Assembly: GCA_030248065.1 (NCBI GenBank)
Contig: JASAMV010007610.1
Span: 1 to 64,000 of the forward strand
Reading direction: 5' to 3'
Length of the DNA: 64,000 nucleotides
DNA from: Rhynchonema sp. JSB1_4
Lineage: Eukaryota > Nematoda > Chromadorea > Monhysterida > Xyalidae
Below, piece by piece: positions 33,650-46,536 of this stretch; within the stretch, counting starts at the first letter, position 1; every line of letters begins with the position of its first letter. The position numbers and the translations under genes are program-made. A model generated the notes under the pieces. The model was not told the origin of the DNA, did not search any database, and was given only the letters and a program-made list of their open reading frames with translations.

Positions 33650-36600
33650 TCAGTAATGACGCTCGTAGTATTTTGCGCCAGTCTCCGCGGCGAATGTAGC
33701 CATGCTCCAGTCAACAGCTTCGTGATTCACAGCCAAAATTTGGCATTGACCGGTGGCGAACCAGTGATTGAATGCCAGACAGCCTAGAAAGAAGAAGTGT
33801 GATTTTCGGCTTATACATAGTAGTAATGCCGTCAAATCATGTGGTCAAATCTTGTCGTCAAACACATGTATTATTTTCACGCTTATTTTTGGCTCATCTG
33901 TTCGACGACTTTATTTGACGACATGATTTGATGACAAAACCATTAGTCCCATTTCCTGCTTTTTATTGCAACCATTCTTTGTAAAAAAAATCTTCAGCAC
34001 CTTCGTAGTTGATGCATTCGGCAGCACACGCTCGTTCGTCCTTATTTTCCAGCGCGACATCGTTCAGAATGGCGTTGCTGTTCGTCGGAACCAGTTTCGC
34101 GTCCTTACGACTGACTTTGTATTTGTTCATGAAAATTTCTGAAGTGTTTGTAGCGATGTACTGTAACACTGTTTTATTTGATTTATCGTGGAAAAAATAC
34201 ATAATGATGAATCAGCGCACGTTTCTGGAACAGGCAGTATCGATTTGAGGTACATACGCCGGCGTGATACAGCTTCCAGAACTTGTTCGTCGCGTCGTAG
34301 ATCAAGTAGGTGCAATAGAGTTGACCTGTGTCGCCGGGGAGTTGCAGCAGCGGCGGTCGCAGTGTAGTGGAATCGCCCTGGGTTGACGAGTCATACATCC
34401 AAATGGGATCATCGTTGGCTATACGACGCGCGCCGATGTAGTACGTCTGACAAGGCAAAGAGATTGGTCGATTCACTTTTAATGAAGTGATCTGAGCTGT
34501 TGCGACCAGGTGCTTCTGCCTTTTGACTTTCGGCTAAGATGTTGGGCAGATTCTTCGTGTGGGCAGATTTCCATAGTTAAGAAAAGCACACAGTGCTCAC
34601 GCTTGAGGTGGACAGTGGTCGCGATGCGGCCTTCATGATCATCCTCGTGTGGAGGTGCGCCAATTTTCCGCCCTTCGATTGTGCCTCCGTGTGACAGTCA
34701 TCCCAATTTCGGTAGGCGTTATCTGTCCAGTAGCAATAGCCACCAACGACCATGCCACCGAGGGTTTGCAGACATTCGGCAACCGTGCTGCGTACCGCAA
34801 CTAAAAGTGTATTTCTGTTTTGTTTGACCGTTTATGCAGCAACCATATATGATCTGGCGTTGAGGTAGAAACGTTCATATGCTTGGAATATTTGTTATTT
34901 GTGCTGTTGACAACATGAACAGAGCAATTCTTTGATTTCAAAACGGGCCAAAATGGGCTCACATTGGATGGCCACCACCAATAAAAGCGAACTAACCTTG
35001 GTAGGGCGTTGGCTGTCGAGGAATATCTGCAAAGCAGTAAGAGCAATCCTGTACATCATCGGTGCGCCTGCAATTACATACGTGGAACTTACCAAATTGG
35101 CAGAGACCGATTCTGTTCGAAGCCCACCAATGAAACCAGCCTCGACCAGCTGGTGCTGCGGAGCCGGACATGGCGTATATTCTTGAAGCATCGCATGGAG
35201 ATGCCGGGAATCCAGGCCACCAGTGCACGTCCCAAATGTTCATGACCTCTCCTGCAAGCGAGATAATACAGTGATCAGGCAGAAGAACTGCAATCCTGCT
35301 CATGCGCAGCCCGAAACAGGGAATCTATGTTGATCTGTTAAAGCGCGTCTAGTCACACCAGTGACTGGGAACTAATTTTTTCTACATGTCCAAGATTCTA
35401 GTTCCCAGTTCCCGCCGTGACTACAGGCATACCGGAAGCTGGGAACAGTAAACTTTTCAAAACATTTTCTCTTGCACTCAAGTTGTGACATAATGACAAA
35501 ACATTTTCTGTGCCACTGATATCTAGGTCGGTGATTTGACAGATATTACACAGAATATGTTTTAAAAAGTTCCCAGTTCCCGGTGTCCGTGTAGCCATAT
35601 CGCGAGTAGGGAACTAACTACCTATAGTCTTGGACACAGAAAAAATTTAGTTCCCAGTAAACCATCGATACCTACTTAGAGCTGTGCATGAGAGTGCAAC
35701 ACCACCAAAAATACATAATCTGAATTACGTACAAACTTGCTAACCGGTAAATGCTTGAAATTGGAAGTTATTCGTTGGTTGGCAATTGGCGGTATAATAA
35801 CGACGCAGGCCGATGTAAAAAATCAGCAATCCGAACTGAAGTATGTGTATGAACAATGTTCGATGGAGAAACCGTGTATTTGGAATATATTCTGGTATAT
35901 ACCTACTGCAGGTGTTTCTCAGCCCTGAATGAAACTTGTTGTTTCAAGTACGCTTTTAATTGTGATATGACCGTATTTATTCCATGTAATTTCAAGGAAT
36001 TTTAAGCACAATGAACTCGCGATCATACTCACAGGACTTATCATGGTTTTGACCTGGTCGAATGTCGTCTGGTCTTTCACCATTGCCAATTGCCCGCCGT
36101 CAAATCCCAGCGATCCGTCGGCACATTTTTGTGCGCCATCGTTGTATGACAAAGTCATGGTCGTGATTGCGTAGTAACAAATCCCGTTTGATGCCGTCGT
36201 TGGCGTCAGTGCGCCGCACACTAAATTAATTAATTCAGTGAAACAAGTCGGTTACGAAAGAAACTAACCAACGACGAAGCTTACCAGATGGGTTTTCAGC
36301 AATGTCTGAAATTGTGTGTTAAAATAAGTGAAGCTCATGTATTGTGAATTTCTCACACAAAATTCCTTCCCCCTAGAATTCTGATGAAGCACGAACCAAA
36401 TTGACAGATGAAGTTTCTTGCGTCATCTTGTCGACTACGTATGCCGCTAAAATCACTTTGAACGAAGCCCACGTGCCGCCAACCTGTTTCAAGAACACGC
36501 ATTCGTAAAACGCACTCAAACATACAGATAGTGACACTTGTAGGTTTCGTAGCCACAAGAAAATCAAAACCACCCACAGGCGAAAGTGTTGAATGGATCC

Positions 36601-38441
36601 CAAATAATCAGATCGTCGGCGAGCGTCCCATCCGACCAGAACCAACCAAGGCTGTTGTCCGAGCACACGTATGGCCGAGTGCGACCACCCAAATGGTAGT
36701 AATCAGCGTAACCAGCCTAATTTCAGAATATTTTGAGTTTGTAGCAATTTTTCTGCAGTAAACGACTAATTTTTGCAATACGTGTATGTAGGTACATAAA
36801 TAAACAACATTGTACGTCATGCCAACGTGGTATTATACAACAACAGCTGGAAACGCACTAAATCCCCAATCGCACCGCATTCATAAACAAGTCCAATTCC
36901 ATATGGTCGGCTTGTGTGTGAGGAATGGCCAGCGATCCATGGAATCCAAGTATACCGCTGGTGCATGCCACTTGATGCTGGTTGGTCTGCGACATGGCGA
37001 CATTTGTTTTCACCCAACATTTCTTGCCGTCGTCAGACGCATTTGCTGTTAGCGTGGGGATGAGATCGCAGGCTGCAATACGAGCTGACGTCAAGCGATC
37101 GATGGCAGTAGAATTAGATGAACAATATAAACGGTCAGTTTGTTGATTGAAGACTTACTGGACGGGTTGTGCGGTGGTTCATCTGAAAAGGAGAGGAACA
37201 TGTTAGTACGGTACATTGCTACTTCGTCATGTGCACAGCTAGTAGTGGCTCTCTGCCCTCGCTATGCACAGATGTGACAGAGCTCTGTTTATGAGTTTGC
37301 ACGCAGTGACGTTACAGCCCAGAGACGAAAAGCGCCCAAGTAATCACATGCATGCCAATTTTTTCGGGCCGCAATCGTTTCCTCATCAGCGCTAAGAGCT
37401 CTATAGAGTGCCCAAGAAACACTTGTGCCACCAAAAAAGATAACAGTGCACCCCTAAACAGATATAAGTAAACACCAAGCTTGTCAATTTTGCCCAAAGC
37501 AGCAGACCAAAAGTCCCGATCTCTGACCAACCGAACTGGCAAATGAATGTTCGCCGTTGGCTTCCAAATCCATCAGTTTTCAACAACGTTCCGTTCAAGC
37601 TCAGTATGGTAGCGCGCTCAGAGCAGCTGGATGGTTCACCCGGGGCCCACCATGATGCATCGCCGTGAAACGGTGTACCGTCATTCCAGTTCAGTCCATC
37701 GAACGCCGGGTTGGTGCACGCTCCACTTCGGTACAGTCCGACGTAGGGTTGCCAGGATTCGGAGTTCGTGCGCTGACTGGCCTGCATGTGTGTATAACCT
37801 GTCATTCATTGATGAACGTAGCAAAATGCATAAGTCTGATTCGAGGGTTCTGTCTTGCGGTTTGTATTGTGGTTTGGGTATTTTCCAGGATGGATACCAA
37901 CACGAACCGTTCAAGCCCAAAATTTACTTGGGTCAAAACTGTGCCAGGAATGATAACTAGGGCTGTTTTGAATGATATCAACACTTTGCATAATATTTCG
38001 TAACTCATAGCCAAAACTTGACAAGACACGCCAAACCTCCTCAACCATATCACTGATGGCTTGCAGCGTTTCCAGTCCTTCGGGTAGTGCCAGTTCACCG
38101 CCGGGCAACCCCAATCGATCGTTACAGTCGACCTTTGCATCTGTATACACTCGAAATTCGTTGTTCACCCAAATGTAGCACGTGCCATCGACCAGCACAT
38201 GGGGGTAGTGCATGCGCTCACATCCTGGACACCGCAAGGTAATCCTTTTTTCAAGACCATTAATTTCGTCCGTGCTGCGACACTCAGCAGGATCACTGAG
38301 ATGACAGCTTTCTTTTAAAATGCTAAAACTTCGGGCAACTGTGAAAAAAGTTAAAGCATGTTGTCGCTTACGCAAAGTCGGTCGCACGAAAGTTGCCGTT
38401 GAAAAAAGAATAATTGCGAGCGATGGCTTCATCTGGCCCAT
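33650..38441 (-). CDS. Secreted multi-CTLD plus PAN protein, paralogue 3
   Basis: Starts at ATG 38441; signal peptide MGQMKPSLAIILFSTAT. CTLD1 exons: CYIWVNNEFRVYTDAK with GLPGGELALPEG, then SWQPYVGLYRSGAC, FDGLNWNDGTPFHGDASWW and CQFG. A short DEPPHNPS linker exon follows near 37150-37185. CTLD2: KCWVKTNVAM, GFHGSLAIPH, then YYHLGGRTRPYVC, GWFWSDGTLADD and NFICQFG. A DIAENPS linker exon follows. CTLD3: CYYAITTMTLSYNDGAQKC, LGFDGGQLAMVKDQ, YIGLRRYYTANC, GLCQFG. CTLD4: GGYCYWTDN, GGKLAHLHTR, YYIGARRI, CLFQKR. A PAN domain (ERACAAECINYEG, CLAFNHWFATGQCQIL) ends KYYERHY at TGA 33650-33652. This is the least disrupted paralogue and the best template for the family. Canonical EPN/QPD calcium motifs are replaced, for example EPSSCSE. 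Confidence 0.85.
33826..33946. repeat. Short inverted repeat in lectin intron
   Basis: GTCAAATCATGTGGTCAAAT and GTCGTCAAA pair with ACATGATTTGATGAC and TTTGACGAC about 70 bp away. A small MITE-like hairpin in the last-but-one intron of paralogue 3. Confidence 0.5.
35364..35658. mobile_element. 295-bp foldback MITE-like element
   Basis: Outer inverted ends ACTGGGAACTAA with TTTTTTCT and TGTCCAAGA, plus inner inverted GTTCCCAGTTCCCG segments. Target duplication not clear. It lies in the CTLD3 to CTLD4 region of lectin paralogue 3, within intron sequence. Confidence 0.6.
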
Positions 38442-39373
38442 GACTAGATTATCCTGATCGCGTGTGCTAAAGAGTCAGTGAATTACGTGCAGTTGCATTA
38501 TCGCGAGATACAAAACTCGACTGCAGTAGCCTTTGAGTGCACGAGGGGCAATCGAAAAGGCAACTGATGGCATTGAATCGATATTGGTCGCTGTGACAAC
38601 TGAAGAAAAATTGGCTAACATAAATGTTTGGTACTTTGGAGCTTGAGCGCTCTGTTTGATATTTGCATCCAATATTAGAATGGGAGGAATTCTCGAACCT
38701 ATACAATCACAGTGACGTGATAATTGAACATTTTCAGATCGCAATCAAATCCAATTGCTTGCAAACGGGTTTTCATCTTCTTACACCCTTATGCAGGCAA
38801 TATTTCAAACATTACCATCTGTAGTGGAATTGGCACCATTGGAGATTATTTAGTCATAACTTTGGGATTCCACATGCTGACGACACGATAATAAAGAAAA
38901 TCCCATGCCGGTAAACAGCACTGTTGGGGTTGGGTTTGCTCAAACTATGTATATGTAACTATGGCTCCATGATTGCGTGCGCGCGCTATTATGTCAGCGC
39001 GGGAGCATCAATCAAGTGGGCAAAGCGGGCACACGGTCACGTCATTTTGGACCGAAATCATCCACTTTGTCATGGACTTACCTGCGTCAAAACCCGGAAC
39101 GTTCATACGCACGTAAATGCACGCAAGTTTGAGCCTAGCGCCAAGCGATTTTGATACGGTAGCAAAATAGCAGTGATGACACTGGATAAACAGTCTGGAC
39201 GACAGTGTGATAATTCCTGGTGAAGTTCATAGAAAGCCTAGATGTAAAGTGACCCGCAGGCACCGTTGATGAAAATCATGTATTCTCACAGTCAATGTCA
39301 ATAAGTATAAACGAAAACGTCTTCGCAGAAAAAGTTTACATACAGTATACTGACAGAATCGCTTTGCACATAT
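38442..39373. other. Spacer between lectin paralogue 3 and the UNC-93-like gene
   Basis: No gene recognised. It contains the upstream region of the lectin gene and the 3' flank of the UNC-93-like gene, both minus strand. Confidence 0.4.
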
Positions 39374-42300
39374 TCACTTGATGATTCTTTGCAGTCCATC
39401 CGGTTTCAACTGCGCCTCCCATTCGACGGGCATGAAACACACGGTGGCTAAGAAGTTCATCACGCACACGATTAGCATTTGCCAATGGAGCAGCAGCTTG
39501 GCGCTGTAGTAGGACGCGATTGCTGAGCTGATCGTCTGATGTGGAGCATTATATGAAATTTTAGATTTGGTTTTTGTTAAATTTTTTCACAATTAGATAA
39601 CCTGTTGAACTGTGTGTAACCACACCAGTTGCCCCGCTCGCTCACCTGCAGCAAGTTCGAGATTGCATAACTATGTGCACTCTCTTCGCCTTTGTACAGC
39701 GCTGGCAGAATGGAATTCCACTGGGTCGAGACGATGGAATCACACACGCCAAACATGAAGCTCACAGACAACGCCAGGGGGATGCTGTATGGAATCATGA
39801 CCGGAAACATTCTTGAGCGTAACAATAGGCCTTGCCAATACTTAAAGTCCAATCGTGACGTGACGTCTTGTTCTACAAAAATCTAACGCTAGACATATAC
39901 CTGGGATTTGTGATGTAGCCGACGTCCGATGTCCGGTCAATGGCGGCGTTTGCGGGTAGATTGAGGAAGGCGAATATACACCCGAGAAGATGTAATATGC
40001 AGCCGAGCATAATGATCGGGGCACGACCGATTCGACTTGATATCAGGCCGATAAGGGGTGTTGCTGACAAACAAACACGTTTTATCGGTTTTTGAAGATT
40101 GTCAATACAAATTCGGTAAAGTTTAAGTTTGTGTCACGTATCTTATTCTATATTATCTTATACCGCTGGCTGTCGTCTTGCACGTTTGGGACTCCGCCCA
40201 CTTTCTATTCCACCTTAACCTTTACACTGCATAAACAGTCCATACTGAAAGAACCTGAGAACCCGTGTTTACGTCATACTGTCGACCCACGACGGTTCAT
40301 CTGCACCGACTGGCCATCGGATCGCAAGGTATCGGACTCCGTCGACGTACCGTGTTCAAGTATCGGACTCCGTCGACGTACCGTGTGCAAGTACACCCTC
40401 GCTCTCATCTCATTCCGGACATTCGTCCACTTCTTCAGTCAGTCACTCCCTCACCCCGTCAACGGCTCATCACTCCACTTACCTCACCACCTCGTCTCTC
40501 TTCCACAGGGAAAAGTGTTCATCACTCTCACCAACTTAAACCACGCTCAATTCCGTCAACACGGCTGTCTCTCTCGACACCTGCCGTCTCCTCACCGCTG
40601 TCTCGACCACGGCATCCAAGTCAAGTGATCAACAATAAGTCAACGCTCATCGACTTCATGCACTTCTGCACAAACCTGTGACTTCGCGCACCAGGACTTG
40701 CTTGCAACCAACAAAGTCAACCGATGTGAAATGAACTAAAGAACATTTTCTTTATATTCCTCATTTAATTTCAAACACATACAGTATCTATGATTAAGTA
40801 CCACGTTTGATCTAGTTCAAATCATGAGTTAGCTTGTTCACAAGTTGCCTTGCCTCTATTGCTAATTGATTTATCGGATCAGCGATTTGATTACTTGTCC
40901 TTCTCGTCAGTTATACATACGTATAGGTGATCGTAACAAGTCGGGACAACACTATTTACCCCACCAAAATTTCTCAACCATAAATAACTGCCCATTTGGT
41001 TTCGCTAAATATCATACTCCTCATACATATCTCCTTCCTACCAGCCAAGGTCAGTTTCATATATACGTATTACCCTCACTGACCAGCTCATTCCTACCCC
41101 ATCAACCATTTTCTGGTCATCCCATGCCCTTCCTTCATTTCTTCAGCGCGCATCACAACTGCACCTATCTGCTCGCTACTACATTTTGATAGCAATCACA
41201 TGTCTGTTATCGTTGTGTATCCCGGATTCACGCTACTATACAGCACTTTGATCTGAACTAACTACTGACCAGCTAGAGCGGCGCTTATTTATTGCTGCAT
41301 TCCGCTGTGACTGTTGGTGTATGTTTATCACGCACAAACAGTAATCAAACACAAGCGCACATAATTTAAGGGTGTACCGAACAAACGCACACACTTGTGC
41401 ATCAGAAAGCGCGCGATACTATACAGTACTGAGGTTTACCAAATGCCACAGATTAAAAAAAAAAGGAAAGCGCTGTATTGTTAAGCCCCATGTGAGTGAC
41501 TATTCAAGTCCCAGTGAATCCCAAGTGAATTGAGTGTCTGTGAAGCAGTCTGAGCTCGTCTGATTACGAGCAAGTATCCGGATACGTCACATCTGCCACC
41601 GTCAGTTTTGAGAATATTCAAACAACAACCTTTGGTGTATTTGCTTTATCAAAAGACGGTCAGAGGTGTGACACTAGTTGCAAAAAGGGCGAAATCAGTA
41701 GTATATACCGTACCCGGGTGAGCACAGTTGCCGGCTGAGTATACAAAAAAGGCCTTGACGTGACGTTTATCGAATAAAAGGGGCAAATGTATTAAAGGGG
41801 CCTGGGTATCAAACAAAAGGGGCGTGTGCCGGCGTGGAGTGTCTGTCCACCTTTTTCGGACAAAACGTACGTATACTTATTTGCGCAAATAAGTTGCACT
41901 TTTGCGGCGAAAGTTGAACGAATTTCGATTGCTTATTTGTTGTTTATTGATTCCTTGATTGATTGCTTCATTCACTGTTGTTTGTATTTACATTGTTTGT
42001 CGTTCGTTTGAATTACTTGTGTTATCTTCAGCTTTCAGCATCATTTGATCAAAACACCGCATAATTCACATCATAATGACGTACAATCCCGCTCTGGTCA
42101 CACTTAAAGTGACGACATTTGACAGTGAAAAGCACAGTTTCGAGAAATGGCTGCCAGATTTTGTGGACGCGGCTCCATTTCGCGAATGACGACCAACACC
42201 ATCTCGTACGAGTCCCACAGACCGCGTAGGGGCAACATCCAGTGCCACAACTGCGGCAAATTCGGTCACATTCAACGTCACTGTGCTGACCGTCGTGACC

Positions 42301-45300
42301 AGTACCGAGGTGTATCGCACTCCCGACGTCAGATGACTGGTTCAGGGAACCACAACGCCGGTTACCGCAACGGTCAACGTAGCACGCAATGATATCGCAC
42401 CAACACCCTGATGGCCACTGATATCGACCAGGACTGTATCGCCGATAATGACGACTACTGTGCAGGAACGCCGGATACCTACAACGGCGATATCGAAGAA
42501 GAACCACAAAGTCGCACCGATGAAGACTTGTCAACGTCGAACACCATTCCGATAATCTTCAGATAAACGGTCATGTTCATGCAAATTGTACGTAGTTCAC
42601 ATCATACTAGCATATCTTGCTGTTAAACATTGCTCTGGATTGTTCTTTACGTGTTACAAACATGTACGATAACCGAAAGGGTTTGAAACGAAACAAGGAT
42701 AAAACATGAAATTGAAAGAAAAGATTACGTTCACGATAGCAGACATCAAGCTGCATGATCATAATTATGTGTTATAATGTATGAAATGAAATATAATGCA
42801 TGTTGCGCACCATTGAAGTCGTCGTTGTAACTAATTTTGAAGTCAGTTTAATGGGGCCATGACCACATCGAATTCATCTTCAATCGGCCCGCAAAACGGA
42901 GTCCAGTTCTTGCACCACCAGTCGATCTTGATGGATGGCTGTGCCAAAATTGGCACACAATGCCACAATAAACAGCACGGCTACTAACATTTGTTGATGT
43001 GTTATTGTTGTCATAAATTGCACAGAAATAAACTGCCTTGGTGAAGTGATTGTTGCACAGGGAACCGTAAAGCGTCCGTTAGCTTACACAAATTATTGTA
43101 CGTGCCACATGTTTCATTCAGCATGGCAATATCAAATGGCATGCACCTCTGTACTCTTGCATAGCAATGCAATTCAAATTGTTTACTTTGCACTCACTAA
43201 CAGTGTTCTATAGAATGTCACTCAACACCCTGGCAGCCTAATCAGCTTAAACCTAATCAGCTCAATCTATGTACTGCTATTCCAATCATGGTCATTGTGC
43301 ACGTATTCATTACAGTACGCTACAAGTGGTCACCAGCACTGCACTCCACTTAAAACGAGTAGCTTTCCTTCTTCTGAAAAAGAGAAGAAGACATATAATA
43401 AAGCTCAACTCATTTACTCTATCACTAACCTTACCGTCCACCTGTATTCGTGTTGGATTGATCACCCAAACGAAGTTTAGCAAGGTTGGACATTAACACA
43501 TTAGCACCAAACGGCTTCTTACTCAATCCATTCATCCATGCTTCAGTCTATCTTATGTTGCTCATCGATGCACTTATCCTTGTCTTGCCACTCAGTTATG
43601 TAACATGTTTGCACCCACATCATGTTGTTTACCTTCGTGATTTTGACTTCGTGCAGTTGGTCGTTAGTTGACCACCACGCTTATAATATGCGCCGCGCAG
43701 CGCACCGCTCTGCTGGCTATTTATATTACTCGCCAACGCACTTTCTTACCCAACTTGCCTTCCTCATGGAACCTTATATCCTATCTTTAGCCTCCTCACT
43801 CAGTCGTTTCTACTTACATTTCACCTGGACCTTACGTCCTACTGTCACTTTATCTTCATTACTATCTCTTTTTCTTCATTACTATCTCATCTTACTTCCA
43901 TTTCTCACATTCCAGCAAACCAAACATGCAGTCTACCTACACACAAATTTTATCCCCAACAATTTACAAATTTATCAGCTAACGTTTAATCCCGATTTGG
44001 TGCGCTACATCCTCAACGTTCATATTATTGTTCGTGCGTTTCGCTCTTTAGTAGGAGAGGATGGTGTCACGTATCTTATTCTATATTATCTTATACCGCT
44101 GGCTGTCGTCTTGCACGTTTGGGACTCCGCCCACTTTCTATTCCACCTTAACCTTTACACTGCATAAACAGTCCATACTGAAAGAACCTGAGAACCCGTA
44201 CCATATTGATCCCCAATCACGGAGCAATGCTCTAGGGGCCGCGGGGGGGGGGGGTACGGATAAAACAGCGGTGGAAAAAACAGTGGGTGGGAAAAACCGC
44301 GGGTTTCGAAATTCGCCCACATTTTCACGGAAACGGTCTTTTATTTGGTAGATTCGTGATCCACGGTCACATATTTCGCTGGTCCATGGTACCTGTTCAG
44401 CGTAAGCTTCGATTTCCTTGAGAGGCAGCACACGTTCGACTCAGTCGCCCCGAGTTGTGTTGGCTCCGAATTTCAGAACACGCAGTTTTTCAACATCCTC
44501 TGTTTTTTGCCCTCGTTGTTGTCTGATGTTCAAGACAGCGAAGCGCCGACAGTGCCCAATGCGACACTTATGGTATAACGTTATTTTGTGCACACTGTTC
44601 TGTCCCTCCAACCACGATCAAAATCTCAGCATCTCTAACCGACAAGTTGTGCGCATCCCACGCAGGCCGCATGCAACGACAACAGAATCGGTCCATCCGT
44701 ATGAAATTGGACCGTAAACGCGAGTGCACTCGGATAGACAGATGTGGTCAAGGCAGTTTCCAGACCCGCGTACAGGAAGAATGGTGTCAGCAGCAGCATG
44801 TGCCGGGTGGCCCAGATCCGAAATACGTTCACTGCGGCGGGCAATGTGCAAGTATGTGAAGCTAATCAAAAGGTGATTCACGTCAAGGCGAAAGGGTTTT
44901 GCTAACCGGTCTCGATTTTCCACGCAGCAAACCTGCTCACTGACGGTGACCTCTCGGCGATTTTCTCACCTAAAGAGAAAGATGATTTATTCAAGCTGAG
45001 CATAGTGTCCTTTGGAAGCCTTGCCAATGGGCCATAATGGCGTACCCGGCCATCGTCACTCCGAATATCAGTTGTGATCATAATATACCGAATGTACATA
45101 TACAACAGCACAATTCTATTGTGGTTATTCTGGAAAAAATGATTTGCTTTCGCAAAGTTAGTCGTAATTAGTTTTATCGTGAAATAATCAGCAACACACA
45201 TCGTTCTTTTTGGCGCACTGACAGGTACAGTACACGTAATATAGGTATAGTCCATCCATCAGCTCATGACACTTTTTGCCAGCTGAAAGGCTTGCAGGAT

Positions 45301-46536
45301 CCAGTCCTGTTCCGGTTCCGGTTGGCTTACGAAAAAGAAAAGAAAGAGAAATCGGTTTTTATTTTATTTTTGTGCGCCGTTTTCTCTGACATTGCCTTGC
45401 GGAGGAACAATTTTTCACAACGGAACCTGAACCTCCCAACCAAAAGTGCCATGAGCTGATGGATGGACTATATATGTAGCTCGCTGGTGGGTACGTGCGA
45501 ATTTCACCAACCAGTCGCTCGATTCGGCTCGAGATTCGGTAACAGCGCAAGAATGATCGTTCCAAGAATATTGGCTGCAGTGAACACGCCGTAAATGATG
45601 CGAATATGAGTCAACGTCATCACTGATTGGTTTTTGGTGACAAAATAGAGGAATACACTGCCGAATGGGTACCTGAAATAAAAATGGACCCCTTGGGTCG
45701 AAACTTTGTTTCTACGTTCAGGGCGCCCAGATTGATTACCGGACCACATGGGTGGTCTTGACTCACTCTCTCTATTGGTCATACCACCTACGCCTGCAGA
45801 GAAGGCTCTCAAGAGGATATTTTGAGCGAGTGAGTGCTGTCACTTTGATACAAGTGCAGTCTAACAACTTACCACAAGAGCACCACAAACCACCAAAGCG
45901 ATGCATTTCGATGCACTGTGCTCGGAGTGGACGCATAGGACAGGTAAGCGCCCTCAGCCGTCCAAAGAACTAAAACGAATATTTTGATAACGATAAATTT
46001 CGGAAATAGCAGTTCTTTTCTGTAGCTTGTGACGGTCATGTCACCATAACACTCACTAGCTCCACCGACACCACACAGGAACGATGTGCAATACATGATC
46101 CATTCTTGCAGGAACAGGAATGAGAGTGAGTAGACGCCAAACGCGACCGATCCGACCACCAGACTCCATTTGGGTCCAATGCTTGTGACCAAGGGTGGCG
46201 TGAACAGCGAGCCGACACCGGTTGTGCCCCAGAAGATCGCTTGGCTGCAAGGATGATTGGGTGAGATTGTGACGTGACCATTCGGTTCCGATGAGCCTTC
46301 ACGTGACGCCAGCTCAGTTTTGCGAATTTGAATTTCGCTCACCTGTAATAGCCGGACTGTTTATTGATCGGCGTGCTGCTGTGATTGGAGTAAGAGTTCA
46401 CGACGACTTCCTGCGAGAAAATTACGCAGGAAAAATTGGATTTTTACGAAAACGGAATCGCCGTGCAAAACTGTATAACCTGGACGTACGACTGACAACT
46501 GTAGATGCCCCAAACGAACAGGAAGCCCAAGCCCAG
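39374..46536 (-). CDS. UNC-93-like major facilitator membrane protein
   Basis: Exons inferred 5' to 3': 46536-46480 (LGLGFLFVWGIYSCQSYVQ), 46244-46067 (SQAIFWGTTGVGSLFTPP and onward), 45969-45873 (LWTAEGAYLSYASTPSTVHR), 45672-45508 (YPFGSVFLYFV), 44969-44907, 44831-44640 (HMLLLTPFFLYAGLETAL), 40073-39901 (TPLIGLISSRIGRAP), 39784-39646 (LSVSFMFGVCDSIVSTQWNS) and 39535-39374. The LWT-x2-G-YL block, the FGxxF-YF block and the FG-x-CDS-x4-TQ block are diagnostic of the UNC-93 family, multi-span proteins related to MFS carriers and linked in other animals to channel regulation or receptor trafficking. The first coding exon upstream of 46536 is not identified. The 4.5-kb intron between 40073 and 44640 contains a retroelement relic, and one exon may be hidden there. 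Confidence 0.85.
40131..40266 (+). repeat. 136-bp direct repeat, left copy
   Basis: Matches 44064-44199 without a difference that I can see. Perfect identity suggests a recent insertion or a recent duplication. Confidence 0.85.
42076..42566 (+). pseudogene. Gag remnant with CCHC zinc knuckle
   Basis: The frame from ATG 42076 gives a gag-like N terminus (KHSFEKWLPDFVDAAPF) that stops after about 37 codons. A different frame then encodes basic sequence with a zinc knuckle (CHNCGKFGHIQRHC, C-x2-C-x4-H-x4-C). That frame has an in-frame TGA at 42390-42392 and then stays open to TAA 42564-42566 with an acidic tail. The frame change suggests that an internal deletion removed most of gag. Confidence 0.65.
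44064..44199 (+). repeat. 136-bp direct repeat, right copy
   Basis: Second copy of 40131-40266. A run of ten or more G follows at about 44238 and may be an assembly or sequencing weak point. Confidence 0.85.
44430..44610 (-). pseudogene. Possible second gag fragment
   Basis: The minus frame reads RRFAVLNIRQQRGQKTEDV then LRVLKF, resembling the RQ-x-GQ-x4-V-x4-LR block of Ty3/Gypsy gag, followed by a stop and further protein-like sequence. Too short and decayed to be sure; it could also be chance. Confidence 0.3.
45248..45470. mobile_element. 223-bp TA-flanked MITE, copy 2
   Basis: Same family as 23308-23531, with inverted ends TAGTCCATCCATCAGCTCAT and TA on both flanks, inserted in an intron of the UNC-93-like gene. 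The two copies differ by scattered substitutions. Confidence 0.78.

Larger units (their letters stand above)
40131..44199 (+). mobile_element. Degenerate LTR-retrotransposon-like relic flanked by 136-bp direct repeats
   Basis: Identical direct repeats GTGTCACGTATC to AGAACCCGT lie at 40131-40266 and 44064-44199. The right one is preceded by a purine-rich stretch (AGTAGGAGAGGATG). Between them is only a gag remnant, with no protease, reverse transcriptase or integrase. I could not find matching target duplications, and the repeats are short for LTRs, so the outer limits are uncertain. A non-autonomous LTR derivative is the simplest reading. Confidence 0.55.

Noticed and set aside
43622..44167. 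Plus-strand frame of 181 codons before the right direct repeat
   Set aside because: Leu/Tyr/Thr-rich frame without domains, running into the 136-bp repeat; likely chance openness in pyrimidine-rich sequence.
44236..44250. G-run as a regulatory quadruplex
   Set aside because: A single homopolymer run without further G-tracts nearby; more likely a sequencing or assembly weak point.
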